IMG/VR virus record: IMGVR_UViG_3300008259_004750 | Span: 1 to 64,000 of that record | Origin: a virus | Length of the DNA: 64,000 nucleotides | Reading direction: 5' to 3' (one strand) | In this document: positions 44,754 through 53,912 of the stretch, in pieces | Position numbering within the stretch: position 1 is the stretch's first letter | How the letters are laid out: each line of letters begins with the position of its first letter | Made by a program: the position numbers and the translations under genes | The notes under the pieces: model-generated | Databases searched by the model: none | Told to the model about the DNA's origin: nothing | Seen by the model: the letters and a program-made list of their open reading frames with translations, nothing else

Positions 44754-46168
44754 TTACAATAGGATATAGCACAAGAAAAACAAATCCCCAATACCAAGAA
44801 GTATTAAAAAAATCTTGCGGATTAAAAAATGTAGAAGTTATCGAGATTGTAAATGATGGTGTAATGTCGTTACCCGAGGCTTACAATAAAATACTTAAAG
44901 AGTCGTCGAATGATATCGTTGTTTTGTGTCACGATGATTTGGAATTTGATACAAATAATTGGGGAAGTAAATTACTAAAACATTATACTAAACATTCTGA
45001 ATATGGTATTATTGGTATGGCGGGTTCTAAGTACTTACCTGAGAGTTCAAAGTGGTGGGAAATACCTCAAACAATGTATGGTATTGTAAATCATAAAAAT
45101 GAAGGTAAAAAATGGACTAGCACTTATTCAAAACACATCAATAATAACATTGAAGAAGTTGTATTGATTGACGGTCTTTTTATGTCGTTGAATAAGAAAA
45201 AAATTAAACACAGCTTTGATGAGGAATTTAAAGGATTTCATTTTTACGATTTATCTTTTTGTATTCCAAACCATTTAGATGGAGTTAAGATTGGGGTTGT
45301 TACCGACATCAGAATAACTCATCTTTCAATAGGTATGACCAACGATAGTTGGGAAAATAATAGGGTATTCTTTTCTGAAAAGTTTAAGGAGAGTTTACCG
45401 TTAGACATTACAAATGATGGTGTTTGTGAAACATTCATATTTTGTCACGACCAAGACATTATTTTAGATTATGAATCTTCAGGTAAATTTAATAATTTAA
45501 AAAAATACAGATATGTTTTTTTAGGTAATAGACCAACAGATAAGATTGATAATAATGACAACATTATAATCGCAAGGAATCTTGAGCATAACTTGGAGGA
45601 ATATCCTAATATAAATGCATACACAGGATGGTATGCGTTATGGAAAAACAATTTGATTACCACACCTTATGTTAATTTATTTGAATACGATGTTATTCTA
45701 AATAAAAATATTGAACAAGTAATGAGTAAATTAATGTACGATGGTCAAAAAATGATTGGGTATATTCCTTTCCCATGTACAAATTACCATTTTATAGACA
45801 ACAAGGATTGGGTTGCTGAGTTGTTTGACGCAATTAAACAAGTTCATAAAATTGATTTAGAAAAAACTATTCGTCTTTACATGAAACAAAATCCTAATAT
45901 GATTTGGTCTACGACTAGTAATTGTACTATGGAAGTATCATTTTTTAATGATTATATGAAATGGTTTGAGCCACTAGCTCAATTAATTAAAGGTTCAAAA
46001 ACTGCGGGTCACGGACACGAAAGGTCAATGACTTTTTACTGTTTGATGTATAAACATACTCCATTTATAACACAAGGATTTATCAAACACTATCAAATGA
46101 ATTCACATGGAACCCAAGACCACCATGTTGATTATGAAAAAAACATAAAAGAATTAATAACAAATTAA
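44750..46168 (+). CDS. GT2-type glycosyltransferase with C-terminal extra domain, 472 residues
   Basis: Residues 1-230 are GT-A: ITIGYSTRKTNPQYQEVL, IVVLCHDDLEFD (metal motif near residue 60), and GIIGMAGSKYLPES, resembling the StrF-type GT2 branch. Residues ~240-472 form a second domain (YRYVFLGNRPTDKIDN, YTGWYALWKNNLITTPY) that I do not recognise; it may be an acceptor-binding or second transferase domain. Overlaps the dUTPase stop by four bases. Confidence 0.75.
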   Translation: MITIGYSTRKTNPQYQEVLKKSCGLKNVEVIEIVNDGVMSLPEAYNKILKESSNDIVVLCHDDLEFDTNNWGSKLLKHYTKHSEYGIIGMAGSKYLPESSKWWEIPQTMYGIVNHKNEGKKWTSTYSKHINNNIEEVVLIDGLFMSLNKKKIKHSFDEEFKGFHFYDLSFCIPNHLDGVKIGVVTDIRITHLSIGMTNDSWENNRVFFSEKFKESLPLDITNDGVCETFIFCHDQDIILDYESSGKFNNLKKYRYVFLGNRPTDKIDNNDNIIIARNLEHNLEEYPNINAYTGWYALWKNNLITTPYVNLFEYDVILNKNIEQVMSKLMYDGQKMIGYIPFPCTNYHFIDNKDWVAELFDAIKQVHKIDLEKTIRLYMKQNPNMIWSTTSNCTMEVSFFNDYMKWFEPLAQLIKGSKTAGHGHERSMTFYCLMYKHTPFITQGFIKHYQMNSHGTQDHHVDYEKNIKELITN

Positions 46169-46169
46169 A

Positions 46170-46997
46170 ATGGAAAAAAAATTAAAATGGTTTAGTTATC
46201 TAAATGATAACCCAAAAATGTTAAATGAGTATTTGGAATACTATAAAGTGGCAATTTATAGCCAAACTATAAATTGTCCGTCTTTAGAACCATATCTAAT
46301 ATATGATGGTGATAATGAAGAAGTAATTTCATTTTGCGAAAGAAAAAACATTAAATTAATAAAATACACGCCAAGGATTAAAGAGGAGGTAATTAAACAT
46401 TATAGTGTACATCAACCAACTCAAGTTTTTGACGCGTTAGCTTGTTTTTTAAAACCTTACGTACCTCTAATTGTAAAAGAAATTTTAAAATCTGATGACG
46501 AATATGTTATTTTAACAGATACTGATGTATTGTTTTTGAATGAACCTAACTATACCGAATCAAATAAAATAAATTTCATAGGTGTTTCATCTGAGTTTGA
46601 TATCAATTTATCCGACTTTAATGCCGGTATTATGTATTTTAACGTTGAGAATATGTATAATGACTTAGAAAATTTTGAAAAATTTATAGTTAAAAATTTT
46701 GATAAGTTTAAGGTTTTTGACCAAGACGCGTTTAAAATTTATTATAGTGACCGAACTAAAAAATTACCTGTTGGATACAATTACAAATGTTACTGGAACT
46801 ATTCCAAACCTATCGATGAAATAAAAATTATACATTTTCACGGTTTAAAACCATATCAATATATGGATGTGTTAACCGGTAAAAATACAAACCCAGTTTT
46901 AAAACCTATGTTAACTCCATTTTACATTGAAATGGTTGGATACTATAAGGGATTAAGAGATATTGAGAAGAAAAGTTATGAAGTACTTGAGTTTTAG
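46170..46997 (+). CDS. GT8-like glycosyltransferase, 275 residues
   Basis: Key segments are YVILTDTDVLFLN (Asp-Thr-Asp metal motif near residue 115), LSDFNAGIMYFN, FKVFDQDAFKIYY and IKIIHFHGLKPYQ. Together they are the DXD, N-A-G, D-Q-D and H-x-x-G-x-x-K-P signatures of GT8 retaining transferases. Start is the ATG one base after the previous stop. The next gene's likely ATG lies inside this gene's end. Confidence 0.8.
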   Translation: MEKKLKWFSYLNDNPKMLNEYLEYYKVAIYSQTINCPSLEPYLIYDGDNEEVISFCERKNIKLIKYTPRIKEEVIKHYSVHQPTQVFDALACFLKPYVPLIVKEILKSDDEYVILTDTDVLFLNEPNYTESNKINFIGVSSEFDINLSDFNAGIMYFNVENMYNDLENFEKFIVKNFDKFKVFDQDAFKIYYSDRTKKLPVGYNYKCYWNYSKPIDEIKIIHFHGLKPYQYMDVLTGKNTNPVLKPMLTPFYIEMVGYYKGLRDIEKKSYEVLEF

Positions 46998-47634
46998 TTT
47001 GTGGGGTGACGACCCATTATACAACGTAGGGGCGATAAAAAATGCCGAATTATCTAAAATGATTTATCATGATTGGAAGGTTGTTCTGTATTATGATAAA
47101 ACAGTACCTGAAGAAACTATAAGTAAAATAAAAAATTTAGATGTTGATGTTATTGACATGAGTGAAAGTAATATTTATGGTTGTTTTTGGAGATTTTTAA
47201 TATCAGATAAAGAGGATTGTGAATATGCTATCTTTAGAGACTGTGATTCTAGAGTAACCCTAAGGGAAAGATTAGCGGTAGATGAATGGATTAATAGTAG
47301 GAAAACTTTGCACGTAATGAGGGACCATCCATATCATAGAATTCCGTTCGGAAATGATAGTTTGGGTATCTTAGCAGGAATGTGGGGTATTAAAGGTAAA
47401 GTTATAAATTTTAATGAATCAATTACAAATTTTATTACTGGTAAATCAAACTATTATGGTATTGACCAAACATTTTTAAAAACAATATATAGTATGTTTG
47501 AAAAAGATAGAATTATTCATGATGAGTTTTTTGATGGTCGTCCGTTCCCAATAAAAAGAGAACCAGGAATTTTTGTTGGGGGTCGAATCGGTATAAATGA
47601 AAAACCATTAGGTGAAGAACATAAATTAGTATGA
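46978..47634 (+). CDS. glycosyltransferase-like protein, 218 residues
   Basis: I choose ATG 46978 (MKYLSFSLWGDDPLYNVGAI); a TTG 15 bases earlier is less likely. It is homologous to the middle domain of the 743-residue minus-strand protein: SFSLWGDD versus SYSLFGTD, VMRDHPYHRIP versus VIRDHPWHSPY, and YGIDQTFL versus WGTDQDIL. It has AIFRDCDSRV as a probable acidic metal site. Its presence on both arms shows the two carbohydrate arrays share ancestry. Confidence 0.7.
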   Translation: MKYLSFSLWGDDPLYNVGAIKNAELSKMIYHDWKVVLYYDKTVPEETISKIKNLDVDVIDMSESNIYGCFWRFLISDKEDCEYAIFRDCDSRVTLRERLAVDEWINSRKTLHVMRDHPYHRIPFGNDSLGILAGMWGIKGKVINFNESITNFITGKSNYYGIDQTFLKTIYSMFEKDRIIHDEFFDGRPFPIKREPGIFVGGRIGINEKPLGEEHKLV

Positions 47635-47640
47635 TAAAAT

Positions 47641-48354
47641 ATGAAAATAGATTATTGTTTAATGGGGTCCACTAATGACCCGCTTTATTTAGATTTTTGG
47701 CCAGTAGTATCTAAAGTATGGAAGGAAGTTTTTAATGTTACCCCTGTTTTAGGACTAATATGTGATGAAGATTCTGAATTATTAGAAGATGATTATGGGT
47801 TAATTAAAAAATTTAAAAAGTCCACAATCTGTGATGAATCCACACAATCACAACTCATTAGATTATACCTAAGTAGATTTTTAAACGGAAATTGTCTAAT
47901 CTCGGATATTGATATGATTCCTGTCTCTAAAAAATATTTTATAGATGATTTAGTAGAATATGAAGAGAATGATATTTTAGTGATGTCATCACATCATCCA
48001 CAAACTATACACACAAATCAATATCCGATGTGTTATGTTTTAGGTAAATCAAACAATTTAAATAAATTATTCAAAACCGAATTATCTTGGGATGATTTTT
48101 TAATATCAACAAATCCTAATAGTTGGTTTTCGGACCAACTATTTATTTACAAATCAGTTCAAGAGTTTGGAACTGAAAATATTAAATTCCCATATCGTAG
48201 TTTTGAAAACGATAGAATTGATAGAGCTAATTGGATTTATGATAAAAATCTAGTTACAAGTGGAACTTATATTGATTCTCACCTATTAAGACCTCTTAAA
48301 TATTATAGAGGTCAAATCGAGGTATTAATTAATTTATTATATCGCCAAAATTGA
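47641..48354 (+). CDS. putative GT-A glycosyltransferase, 237 residues
   Basis: A single GT-A-like domain. MKIDYCLMGSTNDPLYLDFW starts the nucleotide-binding half, LISDIDMIPVSKKYF gives an Asp-x-Asp (near residue 88), and the C-terminal half has WFSDQLFIYKSV and DSHLLRPLKYY. The start is 6 bases after the preceding stop. Substrate unknown. Confidence 0.65.
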   Translation: MKIDYCLMGSTNDPLYLDFWPVVSKVWKEVFNVTPVLGLICDEDSELLEDDYGLIKKFKKSTICDESTQSQLIRLYLSRFLNGNCLISDIDMIPVSKKYFIDDLVEYEENDILVMSSHHPQTIHTNQYPMCYVLGKSNNLNKLFKTELSWDDFLISTNPNSWFSDQLFIYKSVQEFGTENIKFPYRSFENDRIDRANWIYDKNLVTSGTYIDSHLLRPLKYYRGQIEVLINLLYRQN

Positions 48355-48356
48355 GA

Positions 48357-49112
48357 ATGGATTTTATACTTGGTGAAAAATTTAAAACAATCGTAACAGA
48401 CAAAGTTTTTTATGTAAAAACTGAACATGTTAATAATTTTTTAATGAATCCCCCCAAACATGAGTTTATTTTAGTTTCACATAATAGTGACGGTAAGATT
48501 ATCGATTATGACTACCTACATTGTGCGAATGTGAAATACATACCTAAAAATTTAATAAGGTGGTTTGGTCAAAATGTGTGTGTTAAAAATGAAAAAGTGG
48601 AATCAATTCCAATAGGTTTGGAAAATACTGAATGGTTTGTTGAGGAGAAAAAAATAGAGAATATTGAGTATTATAGAAACTTAAATATTGAATTTGAAAA
48701 TTTGCTTTATATAAATCATAACATTAATACTAACCCTATGGAAAGAATGGAACCATATAGATTATTCAAAGACTCTAAATGGGCGACTTTGGTAATGGGT
48801 AGTAACGGGTCTAATTTTAAAAATTATATTGAAAATGTGAAAAAACATAAATTCGTATTGTGTCCTGAGGGTAATGGTACCGACACTCATAGAACTTGGG
48901 AGACATTATATGTTGGCTCAATTCCTATAGAAAAAAGAAATATAAATAATTCTTTTTATCAGGACTTGCCAATTTGTTTTGTTGATTCTTGGTCTGAAAT
49001 AAATGAAGACTTTTTAAATTATGAGTTTGACAGAATTAAAAATACAAAATGGAATTTAGATAAATTAAATTTTAGTTATTGGAAAGATAAAATTATAAAC
49101 TATAGTAAATGA
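48357..49112 (+). CDS. exostosin-like (GT47-related) glycosyltransferase, 251 residues
   Basis: The C-terminal region FVLCPEGNGTDTHRTWETLY, then GSIPIEKRNINNSFYQDLPI and CFVDSWSEI, is the Pro-x-Gly-x-G-x-D-x-x-R-x-x-E pattern of exostosin-type GT-B enzymes, with Arg and Glu for the nucleotide-sugar. I start it at ATG 48357; a TTG two codons earlier overlaps the previous gene. A short 45-base gap with an A-tract follows before the next gene. Confidence 0.7.
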   Translation: MDFILGEKFKTIVTDKVFYVKTEHVNNFLMNPPKHEFILVSHNSDGKIIDYDYLHCANVKYIPKNLIRWFGQNVCVKNEKVESIPIGLENTEWFVEEKKIENIEYYRNLNIEFENLLYINHNINTNPMERMEPYRLFKDSKWATLVMGSNGSNFKNYIENVKKHKFVLCPEGNGTDTHRTWETLYVGSIPIEKRNINNSFYQDLPICFVDSWSEINEDFLNYEFDRIKNTKWNLDKLNFSYWKDKIINYSK

Positions 49113-49157
49113 CTATAACTTTTTACTTAAAAAAAAAAATTATTATACTATAACAAC

Positions 49158-49805
49158 ATGAATGTAGTAATTTCAGTACTGTCGGTAGACACTCCCCCAT
49201 TTACTGAACTTGAGAAATCAATTAGAGAAACTTGGTGCAATTTAAATAGACCTAATTTTAAAATATTTTTTTATTATGGCAATCATAATAAAAATGAAAT
49301 AATTGGTGACAAAATTTTTACTAACTCAGGCGAAGGGTTATACAATGTGGGATACAAAACTTTAAGAATGTTTGAAGTTATCTACAAAAACTATAATTTT
49401 GACTACATATTCAGAACTAACTCCTCATCTTATGTTGATATTGATAATATGTGTAACTTTTTAGTGGACAAACCTTTAGAATCTTTTTACTGTGGAGTTT
49501 TTGGTAAAAGTGGTAACATTGATTTTTGTTCTGGTAGTGGTTACTTTTTGAGTAGAGATTTGGTAAAAAGGGTTATAGATAACCAACGTTTATGGAATCA
49601 CAATTACATAGATGATGTTTCACTAGGATTATTAATGTCTCAATTAGGAATTAATAGGACTTTGGGTAAAAGATATGATTTTGATAGTGGTTTACCTATT
49701 AATTTAAATAATTACCACTATAGATGTAAAATATCTGATAATAGATTAGACGACATTAAAAATATGAATTTAATATACAATTTAAAAAAACAAAAATATG
49801 AATAA
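49158..49805 (+). CDS. GT31-like (beta-1,3-galactosyltransferase/Fringe type) glycosyltransferase, 215 residues
   Basis: SIRETWCNLNRP near the N terminus, YIFRTNSSSYVDIDNM in place of the usual D-D-D metal strand, FCSGSGYFLSRDLV and the late YIDDVSLGLLM reproduce in order the R-x-T-W, D-x-D, G-x-G-Y-x-L-S and E-D-V motifs of GT31. The metal motif is degenerate (Asn-Ser-Ser), so activity is uncertain. It overlaps the next gene by 8 bases. The 45 bases before it are AT-only with a 10-base A-run. Confidence 0.65.
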   Translation: MNVVISVLSVDTPPFTELEKSIRETWCNLNRPNFKIFFYYGNHNKNEIIGDKIFTNSGEGLYNVGYKTLRMFEVIYKNYNFDYIFRTNSSSYVDIDNMCNFLVDKPLESFYCGVFGKSGNIDFCSGSGYFLSRDLVKRVIDNQRLWNHNYIDDVSLGLLMSQLGINRTLGKRYDFDSGLPINLNNYHYRCKISDNRLDDIKNMNLIYNLKKQKYE

Positions 49806-50382
49806 AATTAAAGAAAAGTACGATTACGAACAAAAAAACATTTCTGATATCAATGAACATATTTCTACGTTATATGAATATGGTCTAAAATGTAGTCATA
49901 TAACTGAAATGGGTGTTAGATGGGTATCATCTACATGGGCGTTTTTATATTCTAACCCTAATAAACTTATTAGTTATGATATAGTTAAAGATGCAAATGT
50001 TAATGAAGTCATCTCTTTATCTAAAGAATATGGTATTAATTATGAATTTATTGAGTCTGATGTATTAAACATTAATATAGAACAAACTGATTTATTATTT
50101 ATTGATACTTTACACACTTATAATCAATTGTTATCTGAATTAAAATTACATTCAACTAAGGTTAATAAATACATAATATTACATGATACAGTTAGTTATG
50201 GTCAAATAGATGAACAAGTTTACAATCATGCAAGTCCAATTGTAAAAAATATGGAAAATAATAAAACAGGTCTTACTAACGCAATTAATGACTTTTTATT
50301 ATTAGATGTTGGTAAAACATGGTTTGTCTCTAAAGAATTTAAAAATAATAATGGTTTGACTGTTTTAGAAAAAAAAATATAA
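49798..50382 (+). CDS. putative class I SAM methyltransferase, 194 residues
   Basis: HITEMGVRWVSSTWAFLYS resembles the SAM-binding Glu-x-Gly-x-x-x-G-x-S loop; LLFIDTLHTYNQLLSELKLH and KYIILHDTVSYG match the Asp-x-x-His-x-Y and His-Asp-Thr segments of CmcI/Methyltransf_24-type sugar methyltransferases. Last enzyme of the glycan set before phoH. Probably O-methylates a transferred sugar; inferred. Confidence 0.65.
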   Translation: MNKIKEKYDYEQKNISDINEHISTLYEYGLKCSHITEMGVRWVSSTWAFLYSNPNKLISYDIVKDANVNEVISLSKEYGINYEFIESDVLNINIEQTDLLFIDTLHTYNQLLSELKLHSTKVNKYIILHDTVSYGQIDEQVYNHASPIVKNMENNKTGLTNAINDFLLLDVGKTWFVSKEFKNNNGLTVLEKKI

Positions 50383-50389
50383 TATAATA

Positions 50390-51109
50390 ATGACAAGAAA
50401 AAAACCTATTTCAGTTCAAGAAGAACCTAAGAAAAATGTGAGTAGGAAAGACCAAATCACTGAAATAATAAAGAAAAAATCAAAAGAAAAATTTTTATCT
50501 GAAAATCAAAAAAAATACTACGATTTATTAGTTGGTAATCAAATTACCATTTGTTCGGGGCCGGCAGGTGTTGGTAAAAGTTATATCGCCATGAAAGCCG
50601 CTTTAGATTTATTATCCGACCCAACCACTCCATACGAAAAAATTATAATTGTAAGACCGGCGGTTGAGGCTGAAGAGAAACTTGGGTCGCTACCGGGTAA
50701 TGTCGAAGAAAAATTAGACCCTTATATTTTTCCATCATATTACCTAATGAATAAAATTATCGGTAAGGAGGCCAGAGAAAAATTAAAGCAGATTGATGTT
50801 ATTGAAGTTTTTGCTCTAGCTTATATGAGAGGTATGAACATTGATAATTCAATTCTTATTTTCGAAGAAGCTCAGAATTCTACTCCAAATCAAATGAAAC
50901 TTTTGTTGACAAGGATTGGGTTTAATAGTAAATTTTTTATTTCGGGGGATTTAGAACAAACTGATAGATATAAAGACAAAAAACACTCAGGTCTTTGGGA
51001 TGCAATTGAAAAATTCAAGGATTTATCTGACGTTGGTGTTTTTGAATTTGATAATCAAGATGTTGTTAGAAATCCTTTAATAAGTAAAATACTTAAAAGA
51101 TACGAATAA
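50390..51109 (+). CDS. phoH: PhoH-like ATPase
   Basis: Walker A GPAGVGKS at 57-64, LGSLPGNVEEKLDP near 98-111, Walker B ILIFEEAQN at 155-163 and SGDLEQTD at 185-192 are the full PhoH/PhoL set; the ~50-residue N-terminal extension is basic. PhoH-like proteins are common in large phages; proposed roles include RNA or phosphate metabolism, with no settled function. Seven bases after the methyltransferase stop; its TAA overlaps the next ATG by one base. Confidence 0.92.
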   Translation: MTRKKPISVQEEPKKNVSRKDQITEIIKKKSKEKFLSENQKKYYDLLVGNQITICSGPAGVGKSYIAMKAALDLLSDPTTPYEKIIIVRPAVEAEEKLGSLPGNVEEKLDPYIFPSYYLMNKIIGKEAREKLKQIDVIEVFALAYMRGMNIDNSILIFEEAQNSTPNQMKLLLTRIGFNSKFFISGDLEQTDRYKDKKHSGLWDAIEKFKDLSDVGVFEFDNQDVVRNPLISKILKRYE

Positions 51110-51789
51110 TGAGAATCGGTATTGAAATCAACGGTGTGCTTAGAGATACTATTAGTAAATTTACACAAATATACGAGAAAGAGTATTTAGGGGCCGAGGT
51201 AATTGAAACTCCATCACAAACATATACCTTAGATTTATCAGGTAATACTGAAGAAATATTACCATTAAAACCATTTAAATATGAAATTATATCTGAGGTA
51301 AATTCCTTGGAGCTTGAAAACCATTTTTCGTTTCAGTCTAAGGAAGAATTATATTCATTTATGTTTGAGGAATATGTTATGGAGTTGTTCGGTCACGCCC
51401 CATCAACAGAGTACACCACCTTTAATGATTTAAATGATTTATATATTAAAATCAGAGATAACCATGAATTAATTATAATTTCTGATGAGATTGGTAAATC
51501 AAAACCGGCATCTTTATTTTTCTTATCAAAATTTGGATGTTTAATTGAAAAAATTGTGTTCTACAGTAATTCCACAATTAATTCAATGTGGAATGAAATA
51601 GACCTTTTACTTACCTCCAATCCTAACTTATTATTAAATCATCCGTCAGAAAAACAAGTAATAAAGTTTGAGACGGTTTATAATAAAAACGTAAATTCCG
51701 AACATAGTATTTTATCTATTAAGGAATTTGAAAACAAAATAAATGAAATCACAAATGTTGAAAATTCTGAACGAACATTACTATCTTGA
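51109..51789 (+). CDS. HAD-like protein with altered active site, 226 residues
   Basis: The opening MRIGIEINGVLRDTISKFT looks like HAD motif I (D-x-D-G), but both aspartates are replaced (Glu6, Asn8). ELIIISDEIGKSKPASLFFL resembles motif II plus the Lys region. If HAD-related, it is probably catalytically inactive and serves a binding or structural role. It overlaps the next gene by 47 bases. Confidence 0.5.
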   Translation: MRIGIEINGVLRDTISKFTQIYEKEYLGAEVIETPSQTYTLDLSGNTEEILPLKPFKYEIISEVNSLELENHFSFQSKEELYSFMFEEYVMELFGHAPSTEYTTFNDLNDLYIKIRDNHELIIISDEIGKSKPASLFFLSKFGCLIEKIVFYSNSTINSMWNEIDLLLTSNPNLLLNHPSEKQVIKFETVYNKNVNSEHSILSIKEFENKINEITNVENSERTLLS

Positions 51790-52024
51790 TTTAGATGAGA
51801 TAGATAATTACATCAATATTGAACCTCCCGCAAATTTTACTGGGAGTGGTGAAAATCATATTAGTGTTGTAAAATACGAAATGGTTAAAACTCTCATTGA
51901 AATTTTAATGACTGAAAACGAAGGCGTCGACGAGACACTAGGTCCTAAAAATTCAGATTTATCAATCCCGTTTAAAATAGCGTTTAATACACTTTTAAAT
52001 AAAAAACTTTTAAATAAATACTAA
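51743..52024 (+). CDS. small hypothetical protein, 93 residues
   Basis: Begins MKSQMLKILNEHYYLDLDEI; a second ATG 12 bases in (51755) is also possible. Acidic, helical, with FTGSGENHISVVKYEMVKTL. The 47-base overlap with the upstream gene in another frame is longer than usual here, favouring the later ATG. No family recognised. Confidence 0.6.
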   Translation: MKSQMLKILNEHYYLDLDEIDNYINIEPPANFTGSGENHISVVKYEMVKTLIEILMTENEGVDETLGPKNSDLSIPFKIAFNTLLNKKLLNKY

Positions 52025-52027
52025 TCT

Positions 52028-53095
52028 ATGAATCAAGAACAAATTTCAAAGTTAGAGAAATCAATCTCTAACATGAAAGAAAAAAAGTCCAAAATTTATT
52101 TTATTGTACAGGACACAAAAGGAAATGCAAAAGCTTCGGTGGCTTACATTTACCATATGGCAATGTCTCTGATGGAGAAAGGATATAATTCCATAATACT
52201 TCACGAAAAACCTGACTACACAAATGTAGGTTCATGGATGGGTGTTGATTTTTTAAAAATCCCTCATAAATCGATTGAAGGTCAACAACTTGAAATCGCG
52301 CCTGAGGATTTAATTGTAATACCAGAACTATACGGGTTTGTCATGTCTCAAATTACAAACTTACCATGTGGTAAAATCGTATTGTGTCAGGCGTATGACC
52401 ATATGTTAGAAACACTACAGCCAGGTCAAAATTGGCAACAATTAGGGTTCTTAAAGTGTATTACAACCTCCGAGTTTCAAAAAGAATTCATCTCAAATGT
52501 AATGAGAAACGTTTCATTTGACATTGTAGAACCTTTCATATCCGAACATTTCAAAAAGCAAAGTTTACCGCCAAAACCAGTAATCGCAATCCACTCAAGA
52601 GATGCTAGAGATACTGCAAATATAATTAAATCATTTTATCTAAAATTCCCACAATATCGATGGGTATCATTCAGAGATATGAGAGGTCAAACAACTAAAG
52701 AGTTTGCAAAAAACCTACAAGATTGTTTCCTTTCAGTATGGGTAGACGAAACAAGTGGGTTTGGAACATTCCCATTAGAATCTATGAAATCTGGAGTACC
52801 TGTACTTGGATTAGTACCTAATTTAACTCCAACGTGGATGAGTGAAACAAATGGTTTTTGGATAAATAACAAAAATCAAATTGTTGATTTTATTGCTGAT
52901 TTTTTACAAAATTGGTTGGAAGATAACATCAAAGAAGAACTTTATACAGAAATGCAAGTAACTGTAGATTACTTATCTAGTAAAGAAGAATTTTATAACA
53001 AAACAGTCGACTTATTTTTAAGTTATATTGATACTAGAGTAAATTCTTTCGAGGAACAATTAAATAAACTAACTGAAATTGAAACCGCTCAATAA
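52028..53095 (+). CDS. GT-B glycosyltransferase-like protein, 355 residues
   Basis: The N-terminal half has KIYFIVQDTKGNAKASVAYI and the C-terminal half KPVIAIHSRDARDTANIIKS, then SVWVDETSGFGTFPLESMKS and GVPVLGLVP. The E-T-S-G-F-G-T-F-P-L-E-S-M-x-S-G pattern is the donor-binding E-x7-E region of GT4-like enzymes. Its C terminus is a coiled helix. It sits with a GT2 gene between phoH and the sigma-like gene. Confidence 0.75.
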   Translation: MNQEQISKLEKSISNMKEKKSKIYFIVQDTKGNAKASVAYIYHMAMSLMEKGYNSIILHEKPDYTNVGSWMGVDFLKIPHKSIEGQQLEIAPEDLIVIPELYGFVMSQITNLPCGKIVLCQAYDHMLETLQPGQNWQQLGFLKCITTSEFQKEFISNVMRNVSFDIVEPFISEHFKKQSLPPKPVIAIHSRDARDTANIIKSFYLKFPQYRWVSFRDMRGQTTKEFAKNLQDCFLSVWVDETSGFGTFPLESMKSGVPVLGLVPNLTPTWMSETNGFWINNKNQIVDFIADFLQNWLEDNIKEELYTEMQVTVDYLSSKEEFYNKTVDLFLSYIDTRVNSFEEQLNKLTEIETAQ

Positions 53096-53096
53096 T

Positions 53097-53912
53097 ATGG
53101 AAACAAATAATAACTCTTTTAATGTTTCGGTTATATTACCGATAAAATCCGCAATAGTTCAAGGATTTGATGACTATTTTAAAAAATGTATAGATTCTAT
53201 TAAAAATCAAAAAGTAGGTATTAATGAATTAGTAATTGTACACACAGATGAAACTCAGTTGATTGAATTTTTAGATTCATATGATTTTGGGGAAATTAAT
53301 GTAAAAAAATATTCCTGGGGTGGAGAAGCTAACTACGCGATGCAAATTAATTATGGTGTTAGTGTTGCCGAATCTGAGTGGGTGTCACTTTTTGAAATTG
53401 ACGATGAATATTCGAATATTTGGTTTAAAAATGTTAAAAAATATACGGAATCATACCCTGAAGTAAACGGATTTTTACCTCTTGTTATTGATGTTGATGA
53501 AAAAGGTGTATTTGCGGGGTTCACAAACGAAGCGACATTCGCACTTAACATTTCGGCTGAAATGGGTTATTTAATGAACGAAACCTTACACACATATCAA
53601 AATTTTCAAATTTCAGGAATGGTTTTGAAAAAAGATGTTTTCTTAGAATATGGTAAAATAAAACCATCATTTAAATTAACATTTGGATATGAATTCTTTT
53701 TAAGGTTAACATATAATTCTGTTAAAATTATGACAATACCAAAAATTGGTTATAAACACACCAATATGAGAACCGGAAGTATTTTTTGGAACTATAAAAA
53801 TGGTGGAGATGTTTTGACAGAAAATGAAGTAAAGTTTTGGATTGAGTCCGCGAAAAAAGAATATTTTTTCACAGGTGAGAGAGGCATAAAATACGAACCA
53901 CAAGAAGTTTAA
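53097..53912 (+). CDS. GT2-like glycosyltransferase, 271 residues
   Basis: ATG 53097 is chosen over an upstream TTG inside the previous gene. FNVSVILPIKSAIVQGFDDY, then WVSLFEIDDEYSN (acidic metal site near residue 100) and a later GYEFFLRLTY fit a GT-A GT2 fold. The GMVLKKDVFLEYG segment is typical of the acceptor-side helix. Its TAA overlaps the next ATG by one base. Confidence 0.75.
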   Translation: METNNNSFNVSVILPIKSAIVQGFDDYFKKCIDSIKNQKVGINELVIVHTDETQLIEFLDSYDFGEINVKKYSWGGEANYAMQINYGVSVAESEWVSLFEIDDEYSNIWFKNVKKYTESYPEVNGFLPLVIDVDEKGVFAGFTNEATFALNISAEMGYLMNETLHTYQNFQISGMVLKKDVFLEYGKIKPSFKLTFGYEFFLRLTYNSVKIMTIPKIGYKHTNMRTGSIFWNYKNGGDVLTENEVKFWIESAKKEYFFTGERGIKYEPQEV

